Assembly: GCA_002344135.1 (NCBI GenBank)
Contig: DDTO01000011.1
Span: forward strand, 72,970-136,969
DNA length: 64,000 bases
Source of the DNA: Chthonomonas sp. UBA2362
Lineage (GTDB): Bacteria; Armatimonadota; Fimbriimonadia; Fimbriimonadales; Fimbriimonadaceae
Reading direction: 5' to 3'
The notes below the pieces were generated by a model, which was not told the origin of the DNA, did no database searches, and was given only the letters and a program-made list of their open reading frames with translations. Within the stretch, counting starts at the first letter, position 1. Every line of letters begins with the position of its first letter. The position numbers and the translations under genes are program-made. Positions 44,683-52,706 of the stretch are shown here, in pieces.

Positions 44683-45177
44683 TTACTCTCCCGACACGAC
44701 CCCGATGCGGTCGACGATCATGGTGGAGACCGTGCGAGTTCGGAACTTCAGGCCGAACGTTCCCTGATAAGAAACGAAGCGCTGCGGGACCGGGGTTACG
44801 CGATACGTGAACGTGCCTAGCCCGATGGTCGGCAGCTCGACCGTGGTCATGTAAGTCCATCGCGCGGCGACCCAGTCGTACATCCACAGCGCGATCGGAC
44901 CCGAGCCGGTGCGAGAGCCTAAGATGCTGACGTCGAGACGGCGGACACGGCTGGGATTGCCGAGCCCGTTGCCCGGCACGACGAAGTCGAATTCTTGGCC
45001 AGGCATGCTATTGATGCGGAAGAAGTTGTTGTCCGCATAGCGCAAGAGGTTGATGTTGTCGTTGGGCGTGGAACCCCGATAGACTTGCAATCCGGTAATG
45101 CGCCCTACCAGCGCATGAGCACAAAGGGTGGCGAGGGCGGCGGCGCAGATGAGTGTGAGTCTTAGTGTTGATTTCAT
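44683..45177 (-). CDS. small secreted protein, paralogue of the 63378 product
   Basis: 164 residues from the ATG at 45177, preceded by AAAGGA with 8-base spacing. Signal peptide MKSTLRLTLICAAALATLCAHA, then a beta-rich domain (VRRLDVSILGSR, PIALWMYDWVAARW, GLKFRTRTVS) that aligns by pattern with the protein encoded at 63378-63866: both have an R-x-L/i-strand, a W after a D/N-x-R turn, a strand ending in FV, and a final I-V-strand. The fold is probably a jelly-roll; function unknown. Confidence 0.65.
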   Translation of the reverse strand: MKSTLRLTLICAAALATLCAHALVGRITGLQVYRGSTPNDNINLLRYADNNFFRINSMPGQEFDFVVPGNGLGNPSRVRRLDVSILGSRTGSGPIALWMYDWVAARWTYMTTVELPTIGLGTFTYRVTPVPQRFVSYQGTFGLKFRTRTVSTMIVDRIGVVSGE

Positions 45178-45324
45178 AGTGTCGTCCTTTGAAATGACTT
45201 CGCATTTCTCGTAACGACTATGACGCAGATCCTCTGCAGACGACCCCACGCTGCGCCCTTCTCCTCACGCCCTGCGCCACCTGTCTCTAGTCAGGTCGGC
45301 CAGGCTCCTCTCTCCGCTCCGATG

Positions 45325-45352
45325 CCTCTCCACCCGCAGTCGGGTGGAGGGG
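45325..45352. repeat. hairpin repeat in the 313-base gap before the nuclease gene
   Basis: CCTCTCCACCCG and CGGGTGGAGGGG pair around a four-base loop. Similar in stem sequence to the hairpin at 44644-44664 on the other side of the secreted-protein gene. The rest of the 45178-45490 gap holds element R1 and a -10-like TACACT near 45384. Confidence 0.55.
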
Positions 45353-45401
45353 TGTCGGAGGCGGCGGACGGGCTCCTATCTGATACACTGCCCACGTTAG
45401 A

Positions 45402-45463
45402 GTCCCCCTCGCTGCGCGAGGGGGACCTGGCCGGGCGCAGCCCGTGCCTGAGGGGGAGTAATA
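45402..45463. repeat. R element copy R1 (right end towards the nuclease gene)
   Basis: Hairpin TCCCCCTCG/CGAGGGGGA, then hairpin GGGC/GCCC, ending in GAGGGGGAGTAATA (45450-45463). Read on the minus strand it is the same unit as R2 at 45889-45949, so the two are inverted around the DUF559 gene with their TATTACTCC ends facing it. Confidence 0.75.
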
Positions 45464-45477
45464 CTCCAGTCCCCAAG

Positions 45478-45483
45478 TAAGAT
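45478..45483 (+). promoter_or_regulatory. -10 element (TAAGAT) of the DUF559 gene
   Basis: Seven bases before the ATG at 45491, just inside the R1 end; no Shine-Dalgarno. Confidence 0.4.
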
Positions 45484-45490
45484 AGTCTCC

Positions 45491-45862
45491 ATGGCGCGAT
45501 GGCGATCCTGGCAGGGGCGGGAGGGCCTGCGAACCAACGCCTCGCGCGCCCTTCGCAAGGCGCTCTCCGCCAGCGAACGGGTGCTGTGGCAGGAACTCAG
45601 GGGCGACAAGGCCGGGGCGAGGGTTCGCCGCCAACATCCGCTCGGCCCCTACGTCATCGACTTCTACGTCCCCAGCGCACGCCTTGCCATCGAGGTCCAC
45701 GGCGAACAGCACGATCCCGCAGTTGACCGCAAACGGGATGTCTACCTGCGGCGTCAAGGAATCCAGACTCTCCGCATCCCTAGCCTCGATCTCTTCGACG
45801 ACGTCCGGCGTGGCGAGTGGCTCCAGGTCATCGAGCGTACGATTCACGAACGCGGTTCGTGA
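45491..45862 (+). CDS. DUF559 (Vsr-like) endonuclease-fold protein
   Basis: 123 residues. The family signature is RVRRQHPLGPYVIDFYV then LAIEVHGEQH: Asp57 and Glu68 with His70/His74 occupy the PD-(D/E)xK/Vsr active-site positions (the usual EVDG reads EVHG). A predicted DNA nuclease; members are widespread, short, and mostly uncharacterised. It is the only gene between two inverted palindromic elements (R1, R2) and carries its own leaderless-type -10. No methylase or helicase partner is nearby, so a restriction system is unlikely. A role in maintaining or moving the repeats is inference. Confidence 0.85.
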   Translation: MARWRSWQGREGLRTNASRALRKALSASERVLWQELRGDKAGARVRRQHPLGPYVIDFYVPSARLAIEVHGEQHDPAVDRKRDVYLRRQGIQTLRIPSLDLFDDVRRGEWLQVIERTIHERGS

Positions 45863-45888
45863 GGTGGAACTAGCAGGCGAGGTTTCTT

Positions 45889-45949
45889 TATTACTCCCCC
45901 TCTTCGCGGGCTTCGCCGCGAAGGTCCCCCTCGTCAAGACGAGGGGGAT
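45889..45949. repeat. R element copy R2
   Basis: Begins TATTACTCCCCCTC (45889-45902), then a CGCG/CGCG hairpin and a TCCCCCTCGTC/GACGAGGGGGA hairpin. Inverted relative to R1 across the nuclease gene. Confidence 0.75.
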
Positions 45950-45977
45950 CCGAAGCCGTCCGTTCGCTCCATTCGTC

Positions 45978-45983
45978 TACACT
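45978..45983 (+). promoter_or_regulatory. -10 element (TACACT) of the prepilin-like gene
   Basis: TACACT with six bases to the ATG at 45990 and no Shine-Dalgarno. Confidence 0.45.
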
Positions 45984-45989
45984 TGCCGC

Positions 45990-46508
45990 ATGAAAGCCAA
46001 AGCCGTCCTTCTCGGCACCGGACTCGCCCTGGCAGCGTGCGCCTACCAACAACTCGACGCAAGGACGCGCGCGCTCCAGACCGAAACCCTTTCGAATTCG
46101 AAGATGCTCGCCATCGGGATGCTTATATATTGTGGGGACTACGACGACCTCTATCCCTATGTGCAGGATACGAAGGCTGCCTTCGTCGTGACGTATCCCT
46201 ACATGAAGAATCTCGAGGTTACGAAGACGCATAACCCGAACGGTGGGAGCTTTCTTTTCAATCGCAAGATAGGCGGCGTCAAGTCGACCAAGGTTCATCC
46301 TCCAGAGCAGATTCCGATGTATTACGAAACAAACTTCTGGCCCGACGATCGCCGCATTGTCGCCTATGCGGATGCGCATGCAGTGCCGGTGACGAAAGCC
46401 GGGTGGCCGAAGATCGAAACAGCGCTGAAGAAAACGTTCCCACGTATCGCGAAGAAGCCGCTGCCTCCGGGCGATAAGCTCGCTAAGGAGTTCGGAGTCA
46501 AGTTTTAG
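45990..46508 (+). CDS. exported protein resembling the DUF1559 prepilin-derived domain
   Basis: 172 residues. MKAKAVLLGTGLALAACAY looks like an ordinary signal or lipoprotein-type leader; the prepilin peptidase site of DUF1559 proteins is absent. The following LSNSKMLAIGMLIYCGDYDD matches the region after the N-terminal helix of DUF1559 proteins (SN-K-x-G-x-x-x-Y-x-x-DYDD), and IVAYADAHAVPV recalls their C-terminal ADGH box with Gly to Ala. So it appears to be a pseudopilin-derived protein that has lost the pilin leader. The earlier in-frame start overlaps repeat R2 and is rejected. Confidence 0.6.
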   Translation: MKAKAVLLGTGLALAACAYQQLDARTRALQTETLSNSKMLAIGMLIYCGDYDDLYPYVQDTKAAFVVTYPYMKNLEVTKTHNPNGGSFLFNRKIGGVKSTKVHPPEQIPMYYETNFWPDDRRIVAYADAHAVPVTKAGWPKIETALKKTFPRIAKKPLPPGDKLAKEFGVKF

Positions 46509-46582
46509 GCCAGGGCCGTCGCTGGGGCCTTAGCAGTCGCCTCCTACGCCAAAGTCCGGCCATGCGCTGGCGCGGGTCTCTT

Positions 46583-46680
46583 TATTACTCCCCCTCTTCG
46601 CGCGCTTCGCGGCGAAGGTCCCCCTCGTCGAGACGAGGGGGATCTGGCCGGGCGAAGCCCGTGCCTGAGGGGGAGTAATA
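46583..46680. repeat. R element copy R3 (full length)
   Basis: 98 bases with 14-base perfect terminal inverted repeats: TATTACTCCCCCTC at 46583-46596 and GAGGGGGAGTAATA at 46667-46680. Inside are three hairpins (CGCG type, TCCCCCTCGTC/GACGAGGGGGA, and CGGGC/GCCCG). This MITE-like layout explains R1 and R2 as its two halves. Confidence 0.8.
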
Positions 46681-46734
46681 CTCGACCCCCACGCCCTACG
46701 ACCCCGCCGTGCGTGCGCTGACGGGGGTTTTTCT

Positions 46735-46809
46735 TATTACTCCCCCTCTTCGCGCACTCCTTCGTCGCGGCGAAGGTCCCCCTCGTCGAGACGAGGGGGA
46801 GTAGTAATA
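46735..46809. repeat. R element copy R4 (internally shortened)
   Basis: 75 bases, TATTACTCCCCCTC at the left and AGTAATA at the right, lacking the third hairpin of R3. Between R3 and R4, 46711-46735 has an imperfect GC stem followed by five T, a possible terminator for the prepilin-like gene. The 46509-46879 gap is otherwise these repeats plus the narK operator. Confidence 0.75.
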
Positions 46810-46830
46810 CGCGACTCCCACGCACCGGGC

Positions 46831-46844
46831 ATGACACCGGTCAT
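46831..46844. promoter_or_regulatory. FNR/DNR-like palindromic operator of the first narK gene
   Basis: ATGACACCGGTCAT, differing at one base from the site before the second narK. A weak -10 (CAAGAT, 46868-46873) follows, six bases before the ATG; the operator centre is about 42 bases before that start. Confidence 0.65.
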
Positions 46845-46879
46845 AGCATCCACCGCCGCTCGCGAACCAAGATGTCCGC

Positions 46880-48358
46880 ATGAGCGAGAGGGCTACTGCG
46901 AACCGAGTGCTGTTCATGAACACGGTCGCGTTCACCGTGTGCTTCGCCGTATGGACGATGTACGGGGTGCTCATCACCTTCCTCGTCGATCACCGGTACC
47001 TGGTGATCGACAAGGCGCAGATCGGGTGGCTGATCGGCATACCGATTCTCACCGGCTCGATCATGCGGCTGCCGGTGGGACTCCTCACCGACCGATACGG
47101 GGGGAAGCCGGTGTACCTCTCCGTCATGGTCTTCGCGGCCCTCTCGCTCTTCGTGACGAGCCAGGTGTCGAGCTTCGCGGGCTTCATGGTCGCGGGGTTG
47201 CTCTTCGGGATGAGCGGAGCCTCCTTCGCGGTGGGAATCGCGTACTCCTCGATGTTCTTCCCCAAAGAGCGGCAGGGCACGGCGCTCGGCATCTTCGGGA
47301 TGGGCAACGCCGGCTCGGCAGTCACCACCCTGGCCGCCCCAACCATGCTCAAGAACTTCACGGACGGCGGGCAGAACATCGAAGGCTGGCGCACGCTGCC
47401 TATGGTCTATGGGATCGCTTTGCTGGTGATGGCGGCGCTCTTTGCTCTGTTCACGGTGAACCGCAAGGTCGAGGCGGCGGCACAGAAGACGATGGGCCAG
47501 ATGCTCGCGCCCTTGAAGGATGTCCGCGTTTGGCGTTTCGGGCTCTACTACTTCCTGGTCTTCGGCGCGTTCGTGGCTCTCGCGCAATGGCTGGTGCCCT
47601 ATTACCTGAACGTCTACGGCATGAGTCTGGCGATGGCCGGCTTGCTGGCTTCGGTCTTTAGCCTGCCTTCGGGCGTGATCCGCGCGCTGGGCGGATGGGC
47701 GAGCGACAAGTTCGGCGCACGCTCGACCATGTATTGGGTGCTGAGCGGCTGCGCGCTGCTGTGCTTCCTGCTCGTCGCGCCCCGCATGGACATCCGCTCG
47801 CCCGGCGAAGGGATCATGGCGGATCGGGCGGGCAAGGTCGTCTCCGTGCGGCGCGACGAAGTAGTAGTCGCCTCACCCGACGAGAAGGCATACGCGCTCA
47901 CGACAGAAGTACCGATCGACCCGAAAAAGATGGAAGAGGGCAACCTGGTCTGGCCGACGTTCCGCTCGTGGCAAGAGCCCGCGGTCGTGGCCGGCCAGGA
48001 GGTCAAGAAGAAGGAGCTCGTCGCCCGCGGCGTGACCCACGTGTACTTTCAGGCCAACGTGTGGGTGTTCACGGTGCTCGTCTTTCTGGTCGGCATCCTC
48101 ATGGGCATCGGCAAGGCGGCGGTCTACAAGCACATCCCCGAGTACTTCCCGAAGGAGGTCGGCGTGGTGGGCGGAATCGTCGGTGTCATCGGCGGTCTCG
48201 GCGGCTTCTTCTGCCCGATCCTGTTCGGCTACCTGCTCAAACTGACCGGCCTTTGGACGTCGTGCTGGCTCTTCCTGGGCCTGCTCTCGATCGTGTGTTT
48301 GGTCTGGATGCACCTGGTGATCCTGAGGATGACGCGAGGCATGACGTCTGCCCGTTAG
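46880..48358 (+). CDS. narK: NarK-type nitrate/nitrite transporter with a large loop insertion
   Basis: 492 residues, major facilitator of the nitrate/nitrite porter family. The two substrate Arg positions appear in GSIMRLPVGLLTDRYGG (about residue 63) and SGVIRALGGWASDKFG (about 268); the family motif is GMGNAGSAVTTLAAP. Between two membrane helices, residues about 302-392 form a soluble beta-rich insertion (DRAGKVVSVRRDEVVVAS; VARGVTHVYFQ) not expected in NarK. Sits first in the nitrate/cytochrome locus. Direction of transport cannot be told from sequence. Confidence 0.88.
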   Translation: MSERATANRVLFMNTVAFTVCFAVWTMYGVLITFLVDHRYLVIDKAQIGWLIGIPILTGSIMRLPVGLLTDRYGGKPVYLSVMVFAALSLFVTSQVSSFAGFMVAGLLFGMSGASFAVGIAYSSMFFPKERQGTALGIFGMGNAGSAVTTLAAPTMLKNFTDGGQNIEGWRTLPMVYGIALLVMAALFALFTVNRKVEAAAQKTMGQMLAPLKDVRVWRFGLYYFLVFGAFVALAQWLVPYYLNVYGMSLAMAGLLASVFSLPSGVIRALGGWASDKFGARSTMYWVLSGCALLCFLLVAPRMDIRSPGEGIMADRAGKVVSVRRDEVVVASPDEKAYALTTEVPIDPKKMEEGNLVWPTFRSWQEPAVVAGQEVKKKELVARGVTHVYFQANVWVFTVLVFLVGILMGIGKAAVYKHIPEYFPKEVGVVGGIVGVIGGLGGFFCPILFGYLLKLTGLWTSCWLFLGLLSIVCLVWMHLVILRMTRGMTSAR

Positions 48359-48526
48359 GGAGGGCCTAGGCCCGAAAGTTGCGTAATCTAGCCTAAATCT
48401 ATACGAAAGAATGGTGATTCAGTTGCCAGATTGGGCAGACAAGGCTGCTTGAGCGTGTGTAGACTGACGATGTCGAGTCCGAGATGACGGTCACCGAACC
48501 TGAAGACCGGACAAAGGGAGGGCAAG

Positions 48527-49510
48527 GTGCGAGTGCAAACGATCGTCCTGATAGTCGGAGTGGCGTCGCTGCTCTATGGCGCGGTCGGGAGTGAACAAGG
48601 GCAGCGAATCGATCAGTCGCAGGCCGCGAAGCTGTTTGCCCGGGCCAAGGCCGACGACTACATGGGCGACGAATACTGCGTCGACTGCCATGCTGGCATT
48701 TCCAAGAACTTCAAGCAGTCGCCCCACGCGGCGCTGATGGTGGACCCCAAACTGCCCGCCGACAAGCGCGGGTGCGAAGGCTGCCATGGCGCGGGTGGAA
48801 TTCACCAAGCGGACGAGAACCCGGACGTGATCGCGTTTCGCGCGATGAGCCCGAAGGAGTCTACTGCGGCATGCATGCGCTGCCATGCTTCCACTCTGAG
48901 CGATGCTCACTGGAAGCGGTCGGCTCATGCCAAGGCCGACCTCTCCTGCGTTTCCTGTCACCAGATCCATCCCGATGTGGTGCCGGAGTGGGAACCGGGC
49001 TCGGTCCAAAAGGGCGCCGCAGCCGATCCGAAGAATCCAGTGTTTACTGCCCGAATCGAGCCCCGAACGATGCTGAAGGCGGATCAGGCCACTCTTTGCG
49101 GCCAGTGCCATGGCCCGCAGGTCGCTGAGTTTCGCTTGGCCTCACACCATCCGATTCCCGAGGGACGGATGCAGTGCAGCGATTGCCACAACGCGCACCC
49201 GAATAAGAACACCAAGATCAACCGGGCCGCCGATCGCGACAAGTGTGTCACCTGTCATACCGAGTTCCAAGGACCCTTCGTCTTCGAGCACGATCCGGTG
49301 GCTGGCCATACGGGGGCGGGTTGCGCCGAGTGCCATAAGGCGCACGGCTCCCACAACCCCAAAATGCTGAACTCGTTTTCTCGAGGGCTATGCGCCCAAT
49401 GCCATACCGAAAAGCTTAGCCGTCACTATCCTGGCCAATCATGTTGGAATGCAGGGTGCCACGTCTCATCGCATGGAAGCAATTCCAGTCCGATTTTTCT
49501 GAACCCATAG
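48527..49510 (+). CDS. decaheme c-type cytochrome, MtrA/DmsE-like
   Basis: 327 residues, signal peptide at the N-terminus (TIVLIVGVASLLYGAVG). Nine CxxCH motifs begin at residues 51, 83, 116, 141, 191, 217, 240, 266 and 289, and a tenth site is CWNAGCH (CX4CH) at 306-312. Ten hemes in this length, in front of a beta-barrel gene, is the pattern of MtrA, PioA, MtoA and DmsE, periplasmic cytochromes that plug an outer-membrane porin and carry electrons across the outer membrane. GTG start follows GGGAGGG; a second GTG six bases later is possible. The next gene starts 7 bases after the stop. Confidence 0.9.
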   Translation: MRVQTIVLIVGVASLLYGAVGSEQGQRIDQSQAAKLFARAKADDYMGDEYCVDCHAGISKNFKQSPHAALMVDPKLPADKRGCEGCHGAGGIHQADENPDVIAFRAMSPKESTAACMRCHASTLSDAHWKRSAHAKADLSCVSCHQIHPDVVPEWEPGSVQKGAAADPKNPVFTARIEPRTMLKADQATLCGQCHGPQVAEFRLASHHPIPEGRMQCSDCHNAHPNKNTKINRAADRDKCVTCHTEFQGPFVFEHDPVAGHTGAGCAECHKAHGSHNPKMLNSFSRGLCAQCHTEKLSRHYPGQSCWNAGCHVSSHGSNSSPIFLNP

Positions 49511-49517
49511 GAATGTC

Positions 49518-51185
49518 ATGATGATGTCGATCCGATGGAAACGAAGAACCGCCAAGGCGCTGATGCTCGCCATGTCGATCACGAGCGGATGGGCACAGCA
49601 AGAGGGCGGCGATAAACCACAACAGCCCGAGGAGCCGGAGGCGCCGCCGATCAAGTGGAATTCCTTCTCGCTCGGCTACTCATACTGGACGATCGGTGGG
49701 AACGACCACAAACTTCGACAGTACGCTTCGCCGACACGCGATCTCGATCTTCGAGAACTGCGCTATACGTACCCAGGCAACGGCATCACGCCCTACGGCC
49801 GCATCGTCATGAAGGGTATCCCGAAGAACGACAACGTTCAAGAGGGGCAGCTGATCTTCGCGAACGGCCGCGCAAACCTGACCTTTGCATTCGACTCCCA
49901 CGAGTTCTATGATCCGACGCCGATAACTGTCGATAAAAGCCACGAGCGGAACGCACAGGCAACTCTATCCTATTCGCTGACTCCCGACCTGGGCGTCTGG
50001 GTGGCCTATCGCAACAAGACGAAGGACCTCTCTTACGAACCGGCCAAAGCGAATACGGCGGCGATCAACCGAACTTTGGCTGCCGGCATCGAGGGCAACG
50101 TACTCGGCGGCCACGCGGGAGTCACCGTTGCCGAGAGGAGATTCAACGACCGCAACGGAGTCTTGCCCACGACGATCAACCGGCGGATCGATCTCTTCTA
50201 CGGCAGACAGATCCTGCCGACTCTCAATTTGGAAGGCGTCTTCAGCAACACGCGTATCCAGCAGCGAGGCTTTCGAGATAGCAATGTCCGATCGTGGGTT
50301 CTCAACTCGGACTGGGATATCGGTCCAGAGACACTCCTTTCCGCCTCGTTTCGGCGGGAGGACCTCAGTCTGCCGAACACGGATAACGCCTACGTTCGGA
50401 AGCGCTTTTCCTACGGTGCTCGGCTGTCGCATCGGTTCTTGAACTCCATCTTTGCTCAAATCGGTTATGAACACAGAGAAGCCGAGCGCGTGCGCGGCGA
50501 CCAGACCTTTGTGGATGTTCCGAAGTGGGACATCGTAGATGGCCGAGTGTCGGGGCGAATCGGCTCGACCGGCTTCCGATACGCGCTTCGTGGATCTTGG
50601 GAGCACCTGAATCGAGCAGCGCTCATGGTGACCGAAGATCCCCGAGCCCTCTACTGGGATGATAGAGTGAGGTTCCTCGGAAAGGTGACTTATGGAGGCG
50701 AGCGGCTAAACGCTTACGCGACTTACCAATACCGATTCGATCAGAATACGCCGCGCAATGTGGAGATCAGCTCGCAAAGCTTGACGATCGGAGGCAGCTA
50801 CAGTTTCTCGGACCGGACGAGCGCGTTCGTCGAGTTCGCCAACGAGCGTTACCGAGCGAGCGGCCTTCGCGATGAAGCGGGTTACGACCTGGACTGGTTC
50901 TTCCCGTCGAGCACGTCGATCGCGCTCGGATTCAATCACTCGTTCGACGCCTCGACCTCGCTATCGATCGGCCTGACTCACTTTGTCACGAACAACGACA
51001 ATCCGCTGGGCTTGCGGGACGGAAACATCCGAAATACCGAATTGACCGCCACGTTCAGAAGACAGATCGATCAGAACAACGCCTTGGAACTCGTGGTTGC
51101 GCCTTGGTCTTATCGGGATCGCTTGAGCGACCAGATGAACTATCGCTCAACGATGATCGGTATCAACTGGACGGTAAGGTTTTAG
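49518..51185 (+). CDS. outer-membrane beta-barrel, MtrB/PioB-like porin candidate
   Basis: 555 residues with a signal peptide (about residues 1-26, ending GWAQ), a Pro/Glu-rich linker, then about twenty or more amphipathic strands (YGRIVMKGIP, RANLTFAFDSHEF, FAQIGYEHREAERV, LNAYATYQYRFDQ, MIGINWTVRF) and a terminal Phe, the signal for beta-barrel insertion. The pattern and the directly preceding decaheme gene support an MtrB-type partner. It is shorter than Shewanella MtrB and lacks the CxxC near its N-terminus. AGGA overlapping the upstream stop supports coupled translation. An unrelated barrel is the main alternative. Confidence 0.75.
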   Translation: MMMSIRWKRRTAKALMLAMSITSGWAQQEGGDKPQQPEEPEAPPIKWNSFSLGYSYWTIGGNDHKLRQYASPTRDLDLRELRYTYPGNGITPYGRIVMKGIPKNDNVQEGQLIFANGRANLTFAFDSHEFYDPTPITVDKSHERNAQATLSYSLTPDLGVWVAYRNKTKDLSYEPAKANTAAINRTLAAGIEGNVLGGHAGVTVAERRFNDRNGVLPTTINRRIDLFYGRQILPTLNLEGVFSNTRIQQRGFRDSNVRSWVLNSDWDIGPETLLSASFRREDLSLPNTDNAYVRKRFSYGARLSHRFLNSIFAQIGYEHREAERVRGDQTFVDVPKWDIVDGRVSGRIGSTGFRYALRGSWEHLNRAALMVTEDPRALYWDDRVRFLGKVTYGGERLNAYATYQYRFDQNTPRNVEISSQSLTIGGSYSFSDRTSAFVEFANERYRASGLRDEAGYDLDWFFPSSTSIALGFNHSFDASTSLSIGLTHFVTNNDNPLGLRDGNIRNTELTATFRRQIDQNNALELVVAPWSYRDRLSDQMNYRSTMIGINWTVRF

Positions 51186-51248
51186 GATTGCAGAGGATTC
51201 TATGAAAGACATCTGGTTTACACATTGGACCCCTAACGGAGGAATACT

Positions 51249-52682
51249 ATGAAGTCGAAGTGGTTCGTCACACTCTTCGGAGCGGTCCCCTTCGCAGCTG
51301 CAGTCATCTTCCTGCAAAGCTGCGGTGGCGAAGGCGGGCCGATCAATGGCGGCAACGGCGGTCTCCCTTCGGTGACGAAGGAGTTCGAGGCGTTGCTCAC
51401 CTCGAATCAGAGGAACGCCTCGTACGTGGGACCGCAGGCCTGCGCCGGCTGCCATGGCGACACGGGAGACCACTGGGAGCAGACGATGCACGCGGAGAAA
51501 AAGGTCACCTGCGAGCGATGTCACGGCCCGGGAAGCGTCCATGTGTCCGGCCCGAGCAAGGACAACATCTTGACCTATCCCAAGGTGACGAATTCGGTCG
51601 TGTGCGCACAATGCCATGGCCCAATTCACAGCCAATGGACTTTTTCACAGCACAGCAAGTTCATCTCCGATCCTGTCGAGGAAGCTGTTCTCGATCCGGC
51701 CCGGTACGGCAAGTCTTCGCGCTGTGTGGCTTGTCATAGTGGCCTGTTCCGTACCCAGGTAGTCGATGGTGGAGTCGACATCCCGAATATGGACGACGAA
51801 GCCATCAGGACAATTGCCGAGCATACACTCAGCGATGTGCCTCAGGTGGCGAACTGTGCGACCTGCCATAACCCGCATAGCAACACCGGTAACCTCACCG
51901 ACGACGGAAAAGAGGTTCAGCTTCGCCACAAGATCTTCAACGACGACATCTCTAAGGTGGGGCCAGGCGCTACGGCGGCGTCCTTCACGACCTTCGATCA
52001 CATCTGCGCGCAATGCCATAACGGACGGGGCACCAATCCGGCAGATAACAGGTTGGAAGCAGGTACTGCTCGGCCGAGCATGCATGATTCGAACCAATAC
52101 AACATGCTGATGGGCTTCGGCGGCGTCGAGGGATCGGGACCTGTCATCAGAAACACGGCACACGCAAACGCTCCGGGACAGTGTTCGAAATGCCACCTGC
52201 CCGACTCGCGCCACACCTTTACCGTCAGCTACGACAAGTCCTGCGCGCCATGCCATACGGCAGCGGATGCAGCGGCTCGGATCCAATCGACGAAAGGTGA
52301 GGTAATCGACGAGCTTTTGGCACTTCGTTACCTGATGGAAAACTGGGCGGCCATTACCTTCGGCGACCGCGATCTGTGGGACTACACCTCCTTGATCACC
52401 GCAGAGGGAAAGACGCCGCCGGATCAAACGCTCGTGCCGATCGAGGTCAAGCGCGCTCGCCACAACTACTATTTCGTGATCCGGTCGGGAGACTATGGGG
52501 CACACAATGCTCCGTATGCCAAGCACCTCATCACGATCGGCAGTCAAAACATGCAGCGCGCTTCGTCTGGCGCAGCGCAAGGGTCGAGTCGCCAGAGCCT
52601 GTCGTTCGATCAAAAGCTGGCCATCTTGGAAGCAGACCGAGCACGGGCGCGAGATGCGGATAAGCTCGCCTGGGACGAATAG
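51249..52682 (+). CDS. octaheme cytochrome lipoprotein, candidate surface terminal of the conduit
   Basis: 477 residues. The lipobox FLQSC puts the lipidated Cys at residue 25, so the mature protein is anchored to a membrane. Eight CxxCH motifs start at residues 65, 88, 119, 159, 203, 253, 312 and 332; the last 140 residues are helical and heme-free. No CxxCK (NrfA) motif is present. Lying behind the decaheme/porin pair and preceded by GGAGG, it occupies the place of MtrC/OmcA, though sequence relation to them is not evident. A periplasmic-facing lipoprotein is possible. Confidence 0.85.
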   Translation: MKSKWFVTLFGAVPFAAAVIFLQSCGGEGGPINGGNGGLPSVTKEFEALLTSNQRNASYVGPQACAGCHGDTGDHWEQTMHAEKKVTCERCHGPGSVHVSGPSKDNILTYPKVTNSVVCAQCHGPIHSQWTFSQHSKFISDPVEEAVLDPARYGKSSRCVACHSGLFRTQVVDGGVDIPNMDDEAIRTIAEHTLSDVPQVANCATCHNPHSNTGNLTDDGKEVQLRHKIFNDDISKVGPGATAASFTTFDHICAQCHNGRGTNPADNRLEAGTARPSMHDSNQYNMLMGFGGVEGSGPVIRNTAHANAPGQCSKCHLPDSRHTFTVSYDKSCAPCHTAADAAARIQSTKGEVIDELLALRYLMENWAAITFGDRDLWDYTSLITAEGKTPPDQTLVPIEVKRARHNYYFVIRSGDYGAHNAPYAKHLITIGSQNMQRASSGAAQGSSRQSLSFDQKLAILEADRARARDADKLAWDE

Positions 52683-52706
52683 GACCGACAGTGAGTGACT
52701 TAGCGA

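Noticed and set aside
48484..48494. TGACGGTCA before the decaheme gene as a third narK-type operator in the locus
   Set aside because: Half-sites are separated by one base instead of four, so it does not match the N4 palindrome.
51249..52682. Octaheme lipoprotein as a nitrite reductase (NrfA or OTR type)
   Set aside because: No CxxCK motif and no other catalytic-heme signature; a conduit or electron-transfer role fits better.
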